Assembly (NCBI GenBank): GCA_965602805.1
Contig: CBFCZK010000004.1
Coordinates: 1 to 64,000 of the forward strand
Source: Thiomicrorhabdus sp965602805
GTDB lineage: Bacteria; Pseudomonadota; Gammaproteobacteria; Thiomicrospirales; Thiomicrospiraceae
Length of the DNA stretch: 64,000 nucleotides
Direction of reading: 5' to 3'
In this document: positions 27,762 to 35,949 of the stretch, one piece after another
How the letters are laid out: each line of letters opens with the position of its first letter
How positions within the stretch are numbered: position 1 is the first letter of the stretch
Notes under the pieces: model-generated
Seen by the model: the letters and a program-made list of their open reading frames with translations, nothing else
Database searches by the model: none
What the model was told of the DNA's origin: nothing
Translations under genes and position numbers: made by a program

Positions 27762-28556
27762 GTGAAAAAAGTAAAATCTAGTGAAGGCAACTATCCCTAT
27801 GAAGAGAAAATTAAACGCGCAGAATACGAAGACACTAAACGTTTATTACAAATAGAGTTCTTGAAGCTACAGAAATGGGTTAAAGAGAACGATGAACGTA
27901 TTGTGATGGTATTTGAAGGTCGCGATGCGGCTGGAAAAGGTGGAACGATTAAACGCATTATGGAACACCTTAACCCACGTGGCGCACGTGTTGTCGCTTT
28001 GGATAAGCCGAGCGAAATTGAAAAGGGTCAGTGGTATTTTCAACGCTATATTCAGAACCTACCGACGGCAGGTGAAATCGTCCTATTTGACCGTTCTTGG
28101 TATAACCGTGCCGGTGTTGAACGTGTCATGGGCTTTTGTACGCCGCCTGAATACACACAGTTTATGCATCAAGCGCCAGAGTTTGAACGCATGGTGACAA
28201 CGGATGGTGTTCGCTTGATGAAGTTTTGGTTCTCAGTGGGTCGTAAAGAGCAGTTACGTCGATTTAATGCCCGTAAAGATGATCCATTAAAGCAGTGGAA
28301 ATTGAGCCCAATGGATTTGGCCTCTTTAGATCGCTGGGATGAGTACACTAAAGCCAAAGAAGATATGTTCTTCTACAGCAATACCAACCATGCACCTTGG
28401 ACAGTGGTTAAATCGAACGATAAAAAACGTGCGCGTATTGAAGCGATGCGTTATATCTTGAATCAGATTCCTTATGAAGGCAAAGATGAAGAGATTGTCG
28501 GTCAGCCGGATCCGCTGATTGTCAGTTCAGGCGAAGATATTTTTCAGTACGATTAA
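27762..28556 (+). CDS. ppk2: Polyphosphate kinase 2
   Basis: Transfers phosphate between polyphosphate and nucleoside (di)phosphates. It has 264 aa, the single-domain PPK2 length. Walker A is GRDAAGKGGT (residues 53-62), Walker B is EIVLFDRSWYNRAGVERVMGF, and the lid region LRRFNARKDDPLKQWKLSP is present. The start is GTG at 27762, five bases after AAGGAG. A 76-codon gene follows after 25 bp and a strong terminator closes the pair. Confidence 0.95.
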   Translation: MKKVKSSEGNYPYEEKIKRAEYEDTKRLLQIEFLKLQKWVKENDERIVMVFEGRDAAGKGGTIKRIMEHLNPRGARVVALDKPSEIEKGQWYFQRYIQNLPTAGEIVLFDRSWYNRAGVERVMGFCTPPEYTQFMHQAPEFERMVTTDGVRLMKFWFSVGRKEQLRRFNARKDDPLKQWKLSPMDLASLDRWDEYTKAKEDMFFYSNTNHAPWTVVKSNDKKRARIEAMRYILNQIPYEGKDEEIVGQPDPLIVSSGEDIFQYD

Positions 28557-28581
28557 TGAAACGAAATTAGTAGGATAAAAA

Positions 28582-28812
28582 ATGAAAATTGATAAACATG
28601 CTTATAACGTAGTTGAAGGCTTTAAAAAAAGTTTAACCAAAGAGCAAAGAAAGGTTCTGGGTAAAGAAAACTATGAAGAGTTGCAAATGTTAGTAGAGGC
28701 CGCAATCGGCTCTACCGCGACAAAAGTGTTGCACGATGCCGCTAAAGATATGGAAAAGCTTGCTAAGGCCACCCGCAAACATGCCGCATCTATTGCAGAG
28801 TTAGAAGGTTAA
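28582..28812 (+). CDS. Small helical protein downstream of ppk2
   Basis: A 76-aa lysine- and alanine-rich, probably all-helical protein. I do not recognise it. It begins 25 bp after ppk2 and shares its terminator, so it is very likely cotranscribed and may be a polyphosphate-related accessory. The ATG is preceded by AGGAT. Confidence 0.75.
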   Translation: MKIDKHAYNVVEGFKKSLTKEQRKVLGKENYEELQMLVEAAIGSTATKVLHDAAKDMEKLAKATRKHAASIAELEG

Positions 28813-28881
28813 GCGTAATTTAACTTTAATTCAAGCTTTGTAGGATATTGTAGCTAAAGAGCGAAAAGTGCTTACTTTTTG

Positions 28882-29649
28882 TTAGGTCTTATAATGAATG
28901 CCTGTGAAATTTAACCAATCTGTTGATTGGCAAATTTCCAGGCATTTTTTTTGCATAGAATTTGGCAGACAGCCAATAACCTGCCAGGTTTCAGGCTGGT
29001 TTTTAGGCTTAGTATCAGGCAAATGGTTATGGTATTCAATCCACTGCTCGAGTAATTCCACGATATCGCCATCAAAACAGCCTGGTAACCCCAAATCGCT
29101 GGCCAGTCGATTACTGATTTTCCAATCCTCAAGTAAGGGGCAAGCACCAATGGCTTCAGCGGGCATTTCAGGAAGTATAAATCGTGCGGGTTTGGCAGTG
29201 AAAGGAAAGCCTTGTTCACTGTGTAATAACGCGAGCGTCTGCCCTATGGCATGAGAAGAGTGTCTCTGTTTTGCGATATAAAAAAGATTCGCCATCTCTA
29301 AGCCACTGCCGAGAATAAGCAGGTTTCCAGTGAGCGGTATGGTGGTTGCGGTTTTAGGTGGAGAGCAATATATCTGGCTTGGCGATGGCCCCTGTGTGAA
29401 GGGTGCAGAGCTTAATAGTTGTAGTTTAAGATTATTGGATTGTAAGACTTGATGGAACAGACGCAACGGTTCAGGGGTTGAGCCTACGTTTGAACTTGAG
29501 TTTGAATCTAAGTCTAAGTCAGAATCAAGCGAGAAGCTCGTGCCGACATCCAACAGGGTGGGGCTGACTAGCGTCAGACTAATCAGCCAGTAGCCAGCGG
29601 TTTGTTCTGACTGTTGCCAGTCAGAAATATCAAAAGAAATATTATGCAT
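28882..29649 (-). CDS. Uncharacterised protein downstream of pyrC', possibly reductase-like
   Basis: 255 aa from the ATG at 29649 (MHNISFDISDW), 17 bp after the pyrC' stop; the longest frame would start inside pyrC'. An N-terminal beta-rich part with an Asp/Ser stretch is followed by LLILGSGLEMANLFYIAKQ, which resembles the NAD(P)-binding start of ferredoxin-reductase or PyrK-like domains. No FAD-binding RxYS-type motif or Cys cluster is clear, so a reductase role is only a suggestion. The last codons lie inside a terminator of the opposite strand. Confidence 0.6.
   Translation of the reverse strand: MHNISFDISDWQQSEQTAGYWLISLTLVSPTLLDVGTSFSLDSDLDLDSNSSSNVGSTPEPLRLFHQVLQSNNLKLQLLSSAPFTQGPSPSQIYCSPPKTATTIPLTGNLLILGSGLEMANLFYIAKQRHSSHAIGQTLALLHSEQGFPFTAKPARFILPEMPAEAIGACPLLEDWKISNRLASDLGLPGCFDGDIVELLEQWIEYHNHLPDTKPKNQPETWQVIGCLPNSMQKKCLEICQSTDWLNFTGIHYKT
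28897..28952 (+). terminator. Terminator of ppk2 operon inside the end of the opposite gene
   Basis: AATGCCT..AAATTT..CCAATC pairs with GATTGG..AAATTT..AGGCATT around TGTT, followed by eight T. It is oriented to end the ppk2 transcript and lies in the final ~20 codons of the convergent gene at 28882. Confidence 0.85.
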
Positions 29650-29666
29650 GAATTGAAAAACCGAAC

Positions 29667-30953
29667 TTAGGTTTGGTTCTGGCGATAAACCGAGCGACCT
29701 TGGAAAAAGGTTTGTTCGACCTGACCAACAAATTCCCAACCTTGAAAAGGGGTATTTTGACCTTCGCTGAGCATTTCATCAGATTTTAAAGTCCAGATGC
29801 CTTCTGGATCAACAATGCTTAAATCCGCCGGTTGGTTGATTTTTAGCGTGCCTCTTGGCACTCCTAAAATCTGTGCGGGGTTCTGTGTGACACAGCGGAT
29901 GGCTGTCATTAAATCAAGCCCACTCTCTTGCACCAACTTCAGTAACAGTGGCAATAAGGTCTCTAAACCACTAATACCAGGCATACTTTCACCAAATGGT
30001 AGAAGCTTATCGTCTTTTTGTAGCGGGGTGTGATCACTGACAACTGCATCAATCACGCCAGACTTTAAACCCATTAATAAGGCCTGTTTGTCTTGCATGC
30101 TACGTAACGGCGGAGAGACGTGAAACAGGCTATTAAAACCAAGAATATCCATTTCGGAAAGGTGCAGTTGGTGAATAGCGACATCACAGGTAACAGGCAA
30201 ACCGCGCTTTTTAGCATCGGCAATCATCTCAACTGAACGTGCACAAGAGAGTTGCGAGAAGTGAGCACGAACCCCAGCTTCTTCTACCAAGATTAAATCG
30301 CGCGCCAATGCGGTAGTTTCTGCGGAAGGCGGAATTTCTGGCAGCCCTAAACGAGAGCTGACTGGACCACTGTGTGCAACACCGCCGTTTTTAAGCAACT
30401 GGTCTTCACAACGCAACATAACGACCATATCCTGGGTCGAGGTATATTCCAAAGCGTTCTTGAGTGTTAAAGCACTCTGGATCGGTGTGTTCGCTTGGCT
30501 TAAAGCCACGCAACCCGCTTGTTTTAAAGAATAGATGCCACTGAGGCGTTCGCCTTTTAAATCAATCGTCAAAGCACCAATCGGCATCACAAATGCGGTG
30601 GCTGCTTGGCGTGCACGACGTTGTATTAACTCGGTGACCGCTTGTGAATCATTGACTGGCGAGGTGTCAGGCGGACAGCAAACACTGGTAATGCCGCCAG
30701 CAACCGCCGCCTTGGTTTCAGAAGCGATACTGCCTGCAAAGTTACTGCCTGGTTCACCCAAACGCGCCTGTAAATCGACCAGGCCTGGTAGAATCAATTT
30801 TCCGCTGGCATCAATCTCTTTATCGGCTGTAAAGTCTTGTGGAGCTTGGTCGCCCAGGCCGACAATGCGGCCACGAGATATATATAGATTAGTGACTTGA
30901 TCAAGGTTTTGGCTTGGATCAATAATGCGTCCGTTTTGAATGACTAATTTCAT
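29667..30953 (-). CDS. pyrC': Dihydroorotase homologue PyrC', probably inactive
   Basis: A 428-aa amidohydrolase-fold protein after pyrB. Active dihydroorotases carry a metal-binding HxH after GL(I/V)D; here the segment reads GLVDLQARLGEPG, with Gln62 and Arg64 in place of both His. Other parts remain (GVRAHFSQLS, SDHTPL). In Pseudomonas the same pyrB-linked homologue is catalytically dead but needed to assemble aspartate transcarbamoylase, and that is the likely role here. It overlaps pyrB by four bases. An active pyrC should lie elsewhere. Confidence 0.92.
   Translation of the reverse strand: MKLVIQNGRIIDPSQNLDQVTNLYISRGRIVGLGDQAPQDFTADKEIDASGKLILPGLVDLQARLGEPGSNFAGSIASETKAAVAGGITSVCCPPDTSPVNDSQAVTELIQRRARQAATAFVMPIGALTIDLKGERLSGIYSLKQAGCVALSQANTPIQSALTLKNALEYTSTQDMVVMLRCEDQLLKNGGVAHSGPVSSRLGLPEIPPSAETTALARDLILVEEAGVRAHFSQLSCARSVEMIADAKKRGLPVTCDVAIHQLHLSEMDILGFNSLFHVSPPLRSMQDKQALLMGLKSGVIDAVVSDHTPLQKDDKLLPFGESMPGISGLETLLPLLLKLVQESGLDLMTAIRCVTQNPAQILGVPRGTLKINQPADLSIVDPEGIWTLKSDEMLSEGQNTPFQGWEFVGQVEQTFFQGRSVYRQNQT
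30778..30789. repeat. Iterated palindrome, copy 7
   Basis: Exact copy in pyrC', read on the minus strand as L-P-G-L-V-D. Confidence 0.9.
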
Positions 30954-32014
30954 GAGTTTGCCTCCACAATTGAATCAAGGGTTTGCGGGTCGTCTAAATC
31001 GAGGGAGGCTTGCTCTGCTTCTTGTTCAGCACGGTGTTGTTTTAACTGAGCGGCATTACTCATAATAATAGACATCACCGCCATACGGACGGCAATGCCG
31101 TAAGTAACTTGTTCTAAAATGACCGATTGTGGACCATCCGCAACTGCAGAAGAAATTTCTACACCGCGATTGATTGGCCCAGGATGCATGACAATGGCAT
31201 CGGGTTTGGCCAGAGCAAGGCGTTCTTTGGTCAGTCCGTAGAGTTTGAAGAACTCTTTTTCACTGGGGATTAAAGCACTGGTCATACGTTCATTTTGCAA
31301 GCGTACCATGATAATAACATCGACATCTTTAATGCCTTCTTCCATATTGTGATAAACATGGACACCCATAGCGTCAGGACTTTCAGGCATTAATGTTTTT
31401 GGCCCCACCACACGAATTTCACGAGCTTCTAAGATGCTTAACGCTTGAATCTGTGAACGCACCACGCGGCTGTGTAACACATCGCCGACAATAGCGACCT
31501 TCAAATCAAAGACGGTACCTTTGTGTTTACGAATGGTAAACATATCCAACATCGCTTGCGTGGGATGGGCATGTTGACCATCACCGGCATTTAAAACATG
31601 AACATGCGGGGCAACGTGTTGCGAAAAAAACTGTGCCGCGCCACTTTGCGCATGACGAATGACAAACATATCGGTCTGCATGGCTTGTAAGTTCCACAGC
31701 GTATCCAGCAGTGACTCGCCTTTTTTAGCGGCAGACGTTTCAATATCTAAACTTTCTACCTGTGCAGACAGACGTTTTTCGGCGATTTCAAAGGTGGTAC
31801 GGGTTCGGGTACTCGGCTCAAAAAATAGATTCATAATGCTTTTTCCACGCAGAATCGGTACTTGTTTGATTTCTCGAGTATTCGGATTGATAAAGGATTC
31901 AGCGGTGTCTAAAATTTCGACCAAGTGATGCTGTTTTAGACCTTCAAGCGTCAGAAAATGATGCAGTTGACCTAGTTCATTGAGTTGGATGTTTGGGCCT
32001 GCAAGTCTGCTCAT
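30950..32014 (-). CDS. pyrB: Aspartate carbamoyltransferase catalytic chain
   Basis: Condenses carbamoyl phosphate and aspartate in pyrimidine synthesis. The 354-aa chain has the carbamoyl-phosphate loop PSTRTRTTFE and MHPGPINRG near the C-terminus. It has a C-terminal tail (QHRAEQEAEQASLDL onward) beyond the E. coli length, as in pseudomonad-type enzymes that bind PyrC'. It overlaps pyrR and pyrC' by four bases each. No pyrI is present. Confidence 0.97.
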   Translation of the reverse strand: MSRLAGPNIQLNELGQLHHFLTLEGLKQHHLVEILDTAESFINPNTREIKQVPILRGKSIMNLFFEPSTRTRTTFEIAEKRLSAQVESLDIETSAAKKGESLLDTLWNLQAMQTDMFVIRHAQSGAAQFFSQHVAPHVHVLNAGDGQHAHPTQAMLDMFTIRKHKGTVFDLKVAIVGDVLHSRVVRSQIQALSILEAREIRVVGPKTLMPESPDAMGVHVYHNMEEGIKDVDVIIMVRLQNERMTSALIPSEKEFFKLYGLTKERLALAKPDAIVMHPGPINRGVEISSAVADGPQSVILEQVTYGIAVRMAVMSIIMSNAAQLKQHRAEQEAEQASLDLDDPQTLDSIVEANS

Positions 32015-32574
32015 GCGGCGTCCTCCTGCTTATCTAAAACCGTGACGATTAATGGCTCAGGACCTGTGACTTTAATGGTTTGGCTACACTGTAGAGACAT
32101 ACCGATGACATCCGCTTGAAAAGGCAGTTCACGACAACCTTTACGATCCAATAATGTGACCAGCGTGACACTTGCCGGGCGACCATAATCAAAGATTTCA
32201 TTTAAGGCAGCACGCGTGGTGCGCCCCGTAAAGAGTACATCATCCACCAGAATAATATGTTGGTCATCGATTTCCCACGGAATGTCAGAGGGCTGTGTGG
32301 TTGGGTTTAAACCGATTTTGGAGAAGTCATCACGGTAAAAGGAGATATCAATCACACCCAATGCATCTGGCAGTTCAAGCTTCTCATGCAGTTTTTGTGC
32401 AACCCACTCACCACCGGTACGAATGCCAATCATTTTCGGAGACTGGCTAAACATAGCCCGGCTTTTTAATTGTTCACAGATGTTTTCAAGCAGGGATGGG
32501 ACATCAATGTCGAGTTCTGTCATGTTTTTTCCAATTAAGGTTGTGTTGTTTGAGTGATCTTGGGTCGTAGTCAT
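32011..32574 (-). CDS. pyrR: PyrR: pyrimidine operon regulator / uracil phosphoribosyltransferase
   Basis: A 187-aa type I phosphoribosyltransferase with PRPP motif ILVDDVLFTGRTTRAAL. In pseudomonads PyrR responds to nucleotides and controls pyrimidine genes. The ATG at 32574 has no strong Shine-Dalgarno; MTELDID at 32523 is an alternative start. It ends with a 4-base overlap into pyrB. No clear attenuator was identified in the 71-bp spacer before it. Confidence 0.93.
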   Translation of the reverse strand: MTTTQDHSNNTTLIGKNMTELDIDVPSLLENICEQLKSRAMFSQSPKMIGIRTGGEWVAQKLHEKLELPDALGVIDISFYRDDFSKIGLNPTTQPSDIPWEIDDQHIILVDDVLFTGRTTRAALNEIFDYGRPASVTLVTLLDRKGCRELPFQADVIGMSLQCSQTIKVTGPEPLIVTVLDKQEDAA

Positions 32575-32645
32575 AATGTAAAATCTAAATCTTAAAGTCT
32601 AAAAAGTGCACTGTGATTCGTGCTGGTTACTCTATTGAGCGACAC

Positions 32646-33104
32646 TTAAGTGATATTTTCTTCTAGCCAGTTTTCTAAAATTATTTGTGCGGCATGGTCG
32701 TCAATATGGGTTTGCTTAAGCTGGCGACTTTCAGCTTCAACCGAACTGAGCTGTTCTTCCATATAAAAAACTGGGCACTGATAGCGGCCACTTAAACGTT
32801 GACCAAACTTACGTGCTGGCTGGGTCATAGGTTGTTCCGAACCATCTAAACGCATCGGTAAGCCGACCACAATGGCAACCGGTTTCCAGTCTGCAAACAG
32901 CTTGCTGATATGCTCCCAATCCGGCTTGCCATCTTTGCTCTTAACAATCGCTTCGGGGCTGGCGGTCTGCGTGATAGTTTGTCCAGCAGCAACACCAATG
33001 CGGCGTAGACCAAAGTCAAAGCCGAGTACGACACCTGAAATCACTTTGGATGTTTTAGACGATTTGTTTGGTGATGCTGTTGAACTGTTGTTTTGATTAG
33101 GCAT
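32646..33104 (-). CDS. ruvX: RuvX/YqgF Holliday junction resolvase-like nuclease
   Basis: An RNase-H-fold nuclease implicated in pre-16S rRNA 5' processing. It has 152 aa, with the first catalytic Asp in VVLGFDFGLRRIGVA, VVGLPMRLDGSEQP, and ExxSSVEAE and DDHAAQIILENWL near the C-terminus. It overlaps algH by eight bases, in the usual algH-ruvX-pyrR order. Confidence 0.94.
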   Translation of the reverse strand: MPNQNNSSTASPNKSSKTSKVISGVVLGFDFGLRRIGVAAGQTITQTASPEAIVKSKDGKPDWEHISKLFADWKPVAIVVGLPMRLDGSEQPMTQPARKFGQRLSGRYQCPVFYMEEQLSSVEAESRQLKQTHIDDHAAQIILENWLEENIT

Positions 33105-33663
33105 TGCCGGCCTCTAGGGTTAGAAATTCGGGTGAAATACCCAGAGTGTTTAAAGCGACTTCCCATTTATCTTCAATGGCCGTTTCAAACAACAGCGATT
33201 GATTGTATGGAATGGTCAGCCAGCTGTTACTTTGCAACTCTTGCGCCAGTTGGCCTGGTTTCCAACCCGCAAAACCTAGGCAAACCTGGAAATGTTCAGG
33301 GGGCTCATTTAAGCTCAGCGCTTCGATAAAATCATCCGAAACGGTCATCGCTAAGTCATCAGGCAAAATCATAGAACTCTTCCAGTGACCTGCGGGGTTA
33401 TGCAAAATAAACCCACGTTCCATATCCACTGGTCCGCCACGCAGTACAGTCTCTTCTAAAAAAAGACTGTCAGGGTGCGCAGTAAAGTCAAAGTGACTGA
33501 GTAGATCGTGTACTGTTAATTTGTGCGGAATATTAATGACCAGTCCCATCGAACCATGTTCATTGTCTTCCACCATATAAATAACCGTTTTTTCAAACCA
33601 ACTGTCATCCAACGATGGCATGGCGATTAGGAAGTTATGTTCTAAAGAGGGCAATTGTTTCAT
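33097..33663 (-). CDS. algH: AlgH/YqgE family protein
   Basis: A UPF0301 protein of 188 aa, starting at the ATG at 33663 (MKQLPSLEHNFLIAMP); the longer frame to 33744 runs into apbE. Family signature: FLIAMPSLDDSWFEKTVIYMVEDNEHGSMGL-type start and CLGFAGWKPGQLAQEL. Biochemical role unknown; the name comes from alginate regulation in Pseudomonas. It is eight bases downstream of apbE. Confidence 0.94.
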   Translation of the reverse strand: MKQLPSLEHNFLIAMPSLDDSWFEKTVIYMVEDNEHGSMGLVINIPHKLTVHDLLSHFDFTAHPDSLFLEETVLRGGPVDMERGFILHNPAGHWKSSMILPDDLAMTVSDDFIEALSLNEPPEHFQVCLGFAGWKPGQLAQELQSNSWLTIPYNQSLLFETAIEDKWEVALNTLGISPEFLTLEAGNA

Positions 33664-33670
33664 AGCGAAA

Positions 33671-34753
33671 TTATAACAGTTTCGACCGTTCTGCCATGGC
33701 TTTTGTTTGCAGGATTTCCCCCTGATAATCGATGCAGAAAACATAGGTTAAGCCCATGCTTTCAACAATCTCCAACCAGCTATCTGGGCCCGCAATCAGC
33801 AGGGCGGTGGCGGCGGCATCCGCGGTAGTGGCATCTGTATGCAATACCGTGACGGAAGTAAAGCCTGATGTTCGAGAACTCTGTGTTAGATAACCTGATG
33901 CAGGATAACCGGTGTTAGGATTGATTATGTGCGAGTAGTGTTGCCCTTGCCACTCAAAATAGCGTTGATAAGTGCCGGAAGTGACAATGCTTTCGCCAGC
34001 GTTGAGTTGAATCGCAACTTTTACTTTAGAAGGGTTTTTGGGGTTTTGAATACCGACTGACCAGGCCTGGTCATTTTTTAAACCCAGGGTTTTCATGTCA
34101 CCGCCAATACTGACAATAGCGCTTTGAATGCCGGCTTTGCTAATAATATCGAGCGCCATATCAATAGCCAGGCCTTTAGCATTACCACCAAAGTCCAATT
34201 GTACTTGGTCATTTTTGCTGTGCAGGCTCAAGCCCTCAAAATGGATGTCTAAGATAGAAGGACGTTGTTCTAACCACTCTTGAATGACTTCTGTAGAGGG
34301 CGGAGGTCCTGACCAGGCCTCCTTGTGAAAACCCCAGAGTCCAATCAATTTGCCAATACCAGGATCGAACAATTGCTGACTTGCGCTGGATAAGTCTTGC
34401 GATTTGATGATAAATTCTTTCACACTCAAGGGAACGTCAATCGATTCTGAGTTGGCAATGGCTTGATTAATTTTGCCGATAATGCCGCCTTGTTCCCAAG
34501 CGTGCCACTCTTTATGAAAGACTCGGAATTCCGCTTCAACCTGCTGGATAGCGGTTTCTGCTTGCTTAACATCTGGGTGATAAAGTGTAAGGTCAACCAG
34601 GGTTCCGAAAACCACAATGGTCGCTTTAGTCGGGGAGCTGTTTTGGCTTGAACAGCTGGAGAGCATCAGTAAGAAACTAAGGCTTAGTAGCCATAAGAGC
34701 AGGGCTTGCAGCGAGGGAATGTGAGTAATAAATAAGCGTTTATTAACTGGCAT
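33671..34753 (-). CDS. apbE: FAD:protein FMN transferase ApbE (lipoprotein)
   Basis: Attaches FMN covalently to Thr of flavoproteins in the cell envelope, such as the NQR and RNF complexes. The 360-aa lipoprotein has a signal peptide and lipobox ending MLSSC, then GNAKGLAIDMAL, SIGGDMKTLG, SHIINPNTGYPA and TDATTADAAATALLIAG. It heads the strand containing algH, ruvX and pyr genes. A palindrome copy (34060) encodes NDQAWS and a two-mismatch copy lies near 34312. Confidence 0.94.
   Translation of the reverse strand: MPVNKRLFITHIPSLQALLLWLLSLSFLLMLSSCSSQNSSPTKATIVVFGTLVDLTLYHPDVKQAETAIQQVEAEFRVFHKEWHAWEQGGIIGKINQAIANSESIDVPLSVKEFIIKSQDLSSASQQLFDPGIGKLIGLWGFHKEAWSGPPPSTEVIQEWLEQRPSILDIHFEGLSLHSKNDQVQLDFGGNAKGLAIDMALDIISKAGIQSAIVSIGGDMKTLGLKNDQAWSVGIQNPKNPSKVKVAIQLNAGESIVTSGTYQRYFEWQGQHYSHIINPNTGYPASGYLTQSSRTSGFTSVTVLHTDATTADAAATALLIAGPDSWLEIVESMGLTYVFCIDYQGEILQTKAMAERSKLL
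34060..34071. repeat. Iterated palindrome, copy 8
   Basis: Exact copy in apbE with flanking TG/CA, making 16 bp of symmetry; read on the minus strand as D-Q-A-W-S. Confidence 0.9.
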
Positions 34754-34835
34754 AGGTTTTATCTAAGATAACTACTGAAAGAGAAGGGTTTATGAGATTG
34801 CTGCTGTGACCAGGCTTTAGAAAGTTAAATAACCT

Positions 34836-34847
34836 ACCAGGCCTGGT
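34836..34847. repeat. Iterated palindrome, intergenic copy 9
   Basis: Exact copy in the spacer between gshB and apbE (34754-34905). Confidence 0.9.
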
Positions 34848-34905
34848 CAATGTAAAAGTCCAAATCCAAATAAAAACCTTCATTAACAGCATCGTTTTAC
34901 GTGTC

Positions 34906-35865
34906 TTAGTCTCGTGATTTCAGCTGGGCTTCTAGGCTATCAAACAAGCTTCCGGCAATATTCAAATGAAACTGTGTGTCGAGCTCCCGAATACAGGTTG
35001 GGCTGGTGACATTAATCTCAGTGATATAGTCGCCAATGACATCCAAGCCAACAAAATAGAGACCTTTGGCTTTAAGCGTCGGTTTAATCTGTTCACATAA
35101 CCATCGTTCTCGATCCGTGATCGGCATGCCGACACCGGTGCCACCTGCGGCGATATTACCACGTGTTTCACCTTCGGCTGGAATACGCGCTAGGGTGTAA
35201 TCGATTGGCTCGCCATTAATGATTAAAATGCGTTTATCACCGGCTTTAATTTCCGGTAAAAAAGTTTGCGCCATAATATGGTGTTTACCATGATCGGTCA
35301 TGGTTTCAATAATGACACTGATATTCGGATCGTCACGTTTGACTCTAAAGATAGACGCACCGCCCATCGCATCCAATGGTTTTAGAATGGTGTCTTGGTG
35401 GTCAGATATAAAGGTGCGCAACTTATCTGCATTGGCGGTGACAACAGTTGGTGGAATGCATTCAGGAAACCAGCTAGCAAACAATTTTTCATTCGCATCA
35501 CGTAGCGTTTGTGGTTTATTGACTACTAAAACACCTTCCGCTTCGGCCTGTTCTAAAATATGTGTGCTATACAGGTAGTCATTGGTGAATGGCGGATCTT
35601 GGCGAATCAGAATAATATCTAAGGTGTTCAGCGGAATATCATGACTGCCACCGAAACCAAAGAATTGTTCCGTTTTAGGCCTGTCCCAAACCTTAAGATC
35701 ACTGGTGATTGACCAGGCCTGGCCATTCTTCAGATAAAGATCTTCAGGTTGCATGTAAACCAACTCATGACCACGTCGCTGGGCTTCTAAAAGCATCGCA
35801 AACGAACTGTCCTTGTGCGGTTTAATGTTTTCGATGGGATCCATTACTATGCCAACTTTTAGCAT
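34906..35865 (-). CDS. gshB: Glutathione synthetase
   Basis: An ATP-grasp ligase joining gamma-glutamylcysteine and glycine. It has 319 aa, with the usual start IVMDPIENIKPHKDSSFAML, a central ATP-grasp domain (ILKPLDAMGG, AQTFLPEIKAGDKRILIING) and DVIGDYITEINVTSPTC. gshA lies 1.4 kb away on the same strand. A one-mismatch palindrome (35712) codes GQAWS. Confidence 0.97.
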   Translation of the reverse strand: MLKVGIVMDPIENIKPHKDSSFAMLLEAQRRGHELVYMQPEDLYLKNGQAWSITSDLKVWDRPKTEQFFGFGGSHDIPLNTLDIILIRQDPPFTNDYLYSTHILEQAEAEGVLVVNKPQTLRDANEKLFASWFPECIPPTVVTANADKLRTFISDHQDTILKPLDAMGGASIFRVKRDDPNISVIIETMTDHGKHHIMAQTFLPEIKAGDKRILIINGEPIDYTLARIPAEGETRGNIAAGGTGVGMPITDRERWLCEQIKPTLKAKGLYFVGLDVIGDYITEINVTSPTCIRELDTQFHLNIAGSLFDSLEAQLKSRD

Positions 35866-35949
35866 CTTTTTATCCTTTTAAATCCGTGTTGAGTTGCCCT
35901 GATTCAGCAGGGCTAGAATATCTATTGCTATTGTACCTGGCAGAGTGCT

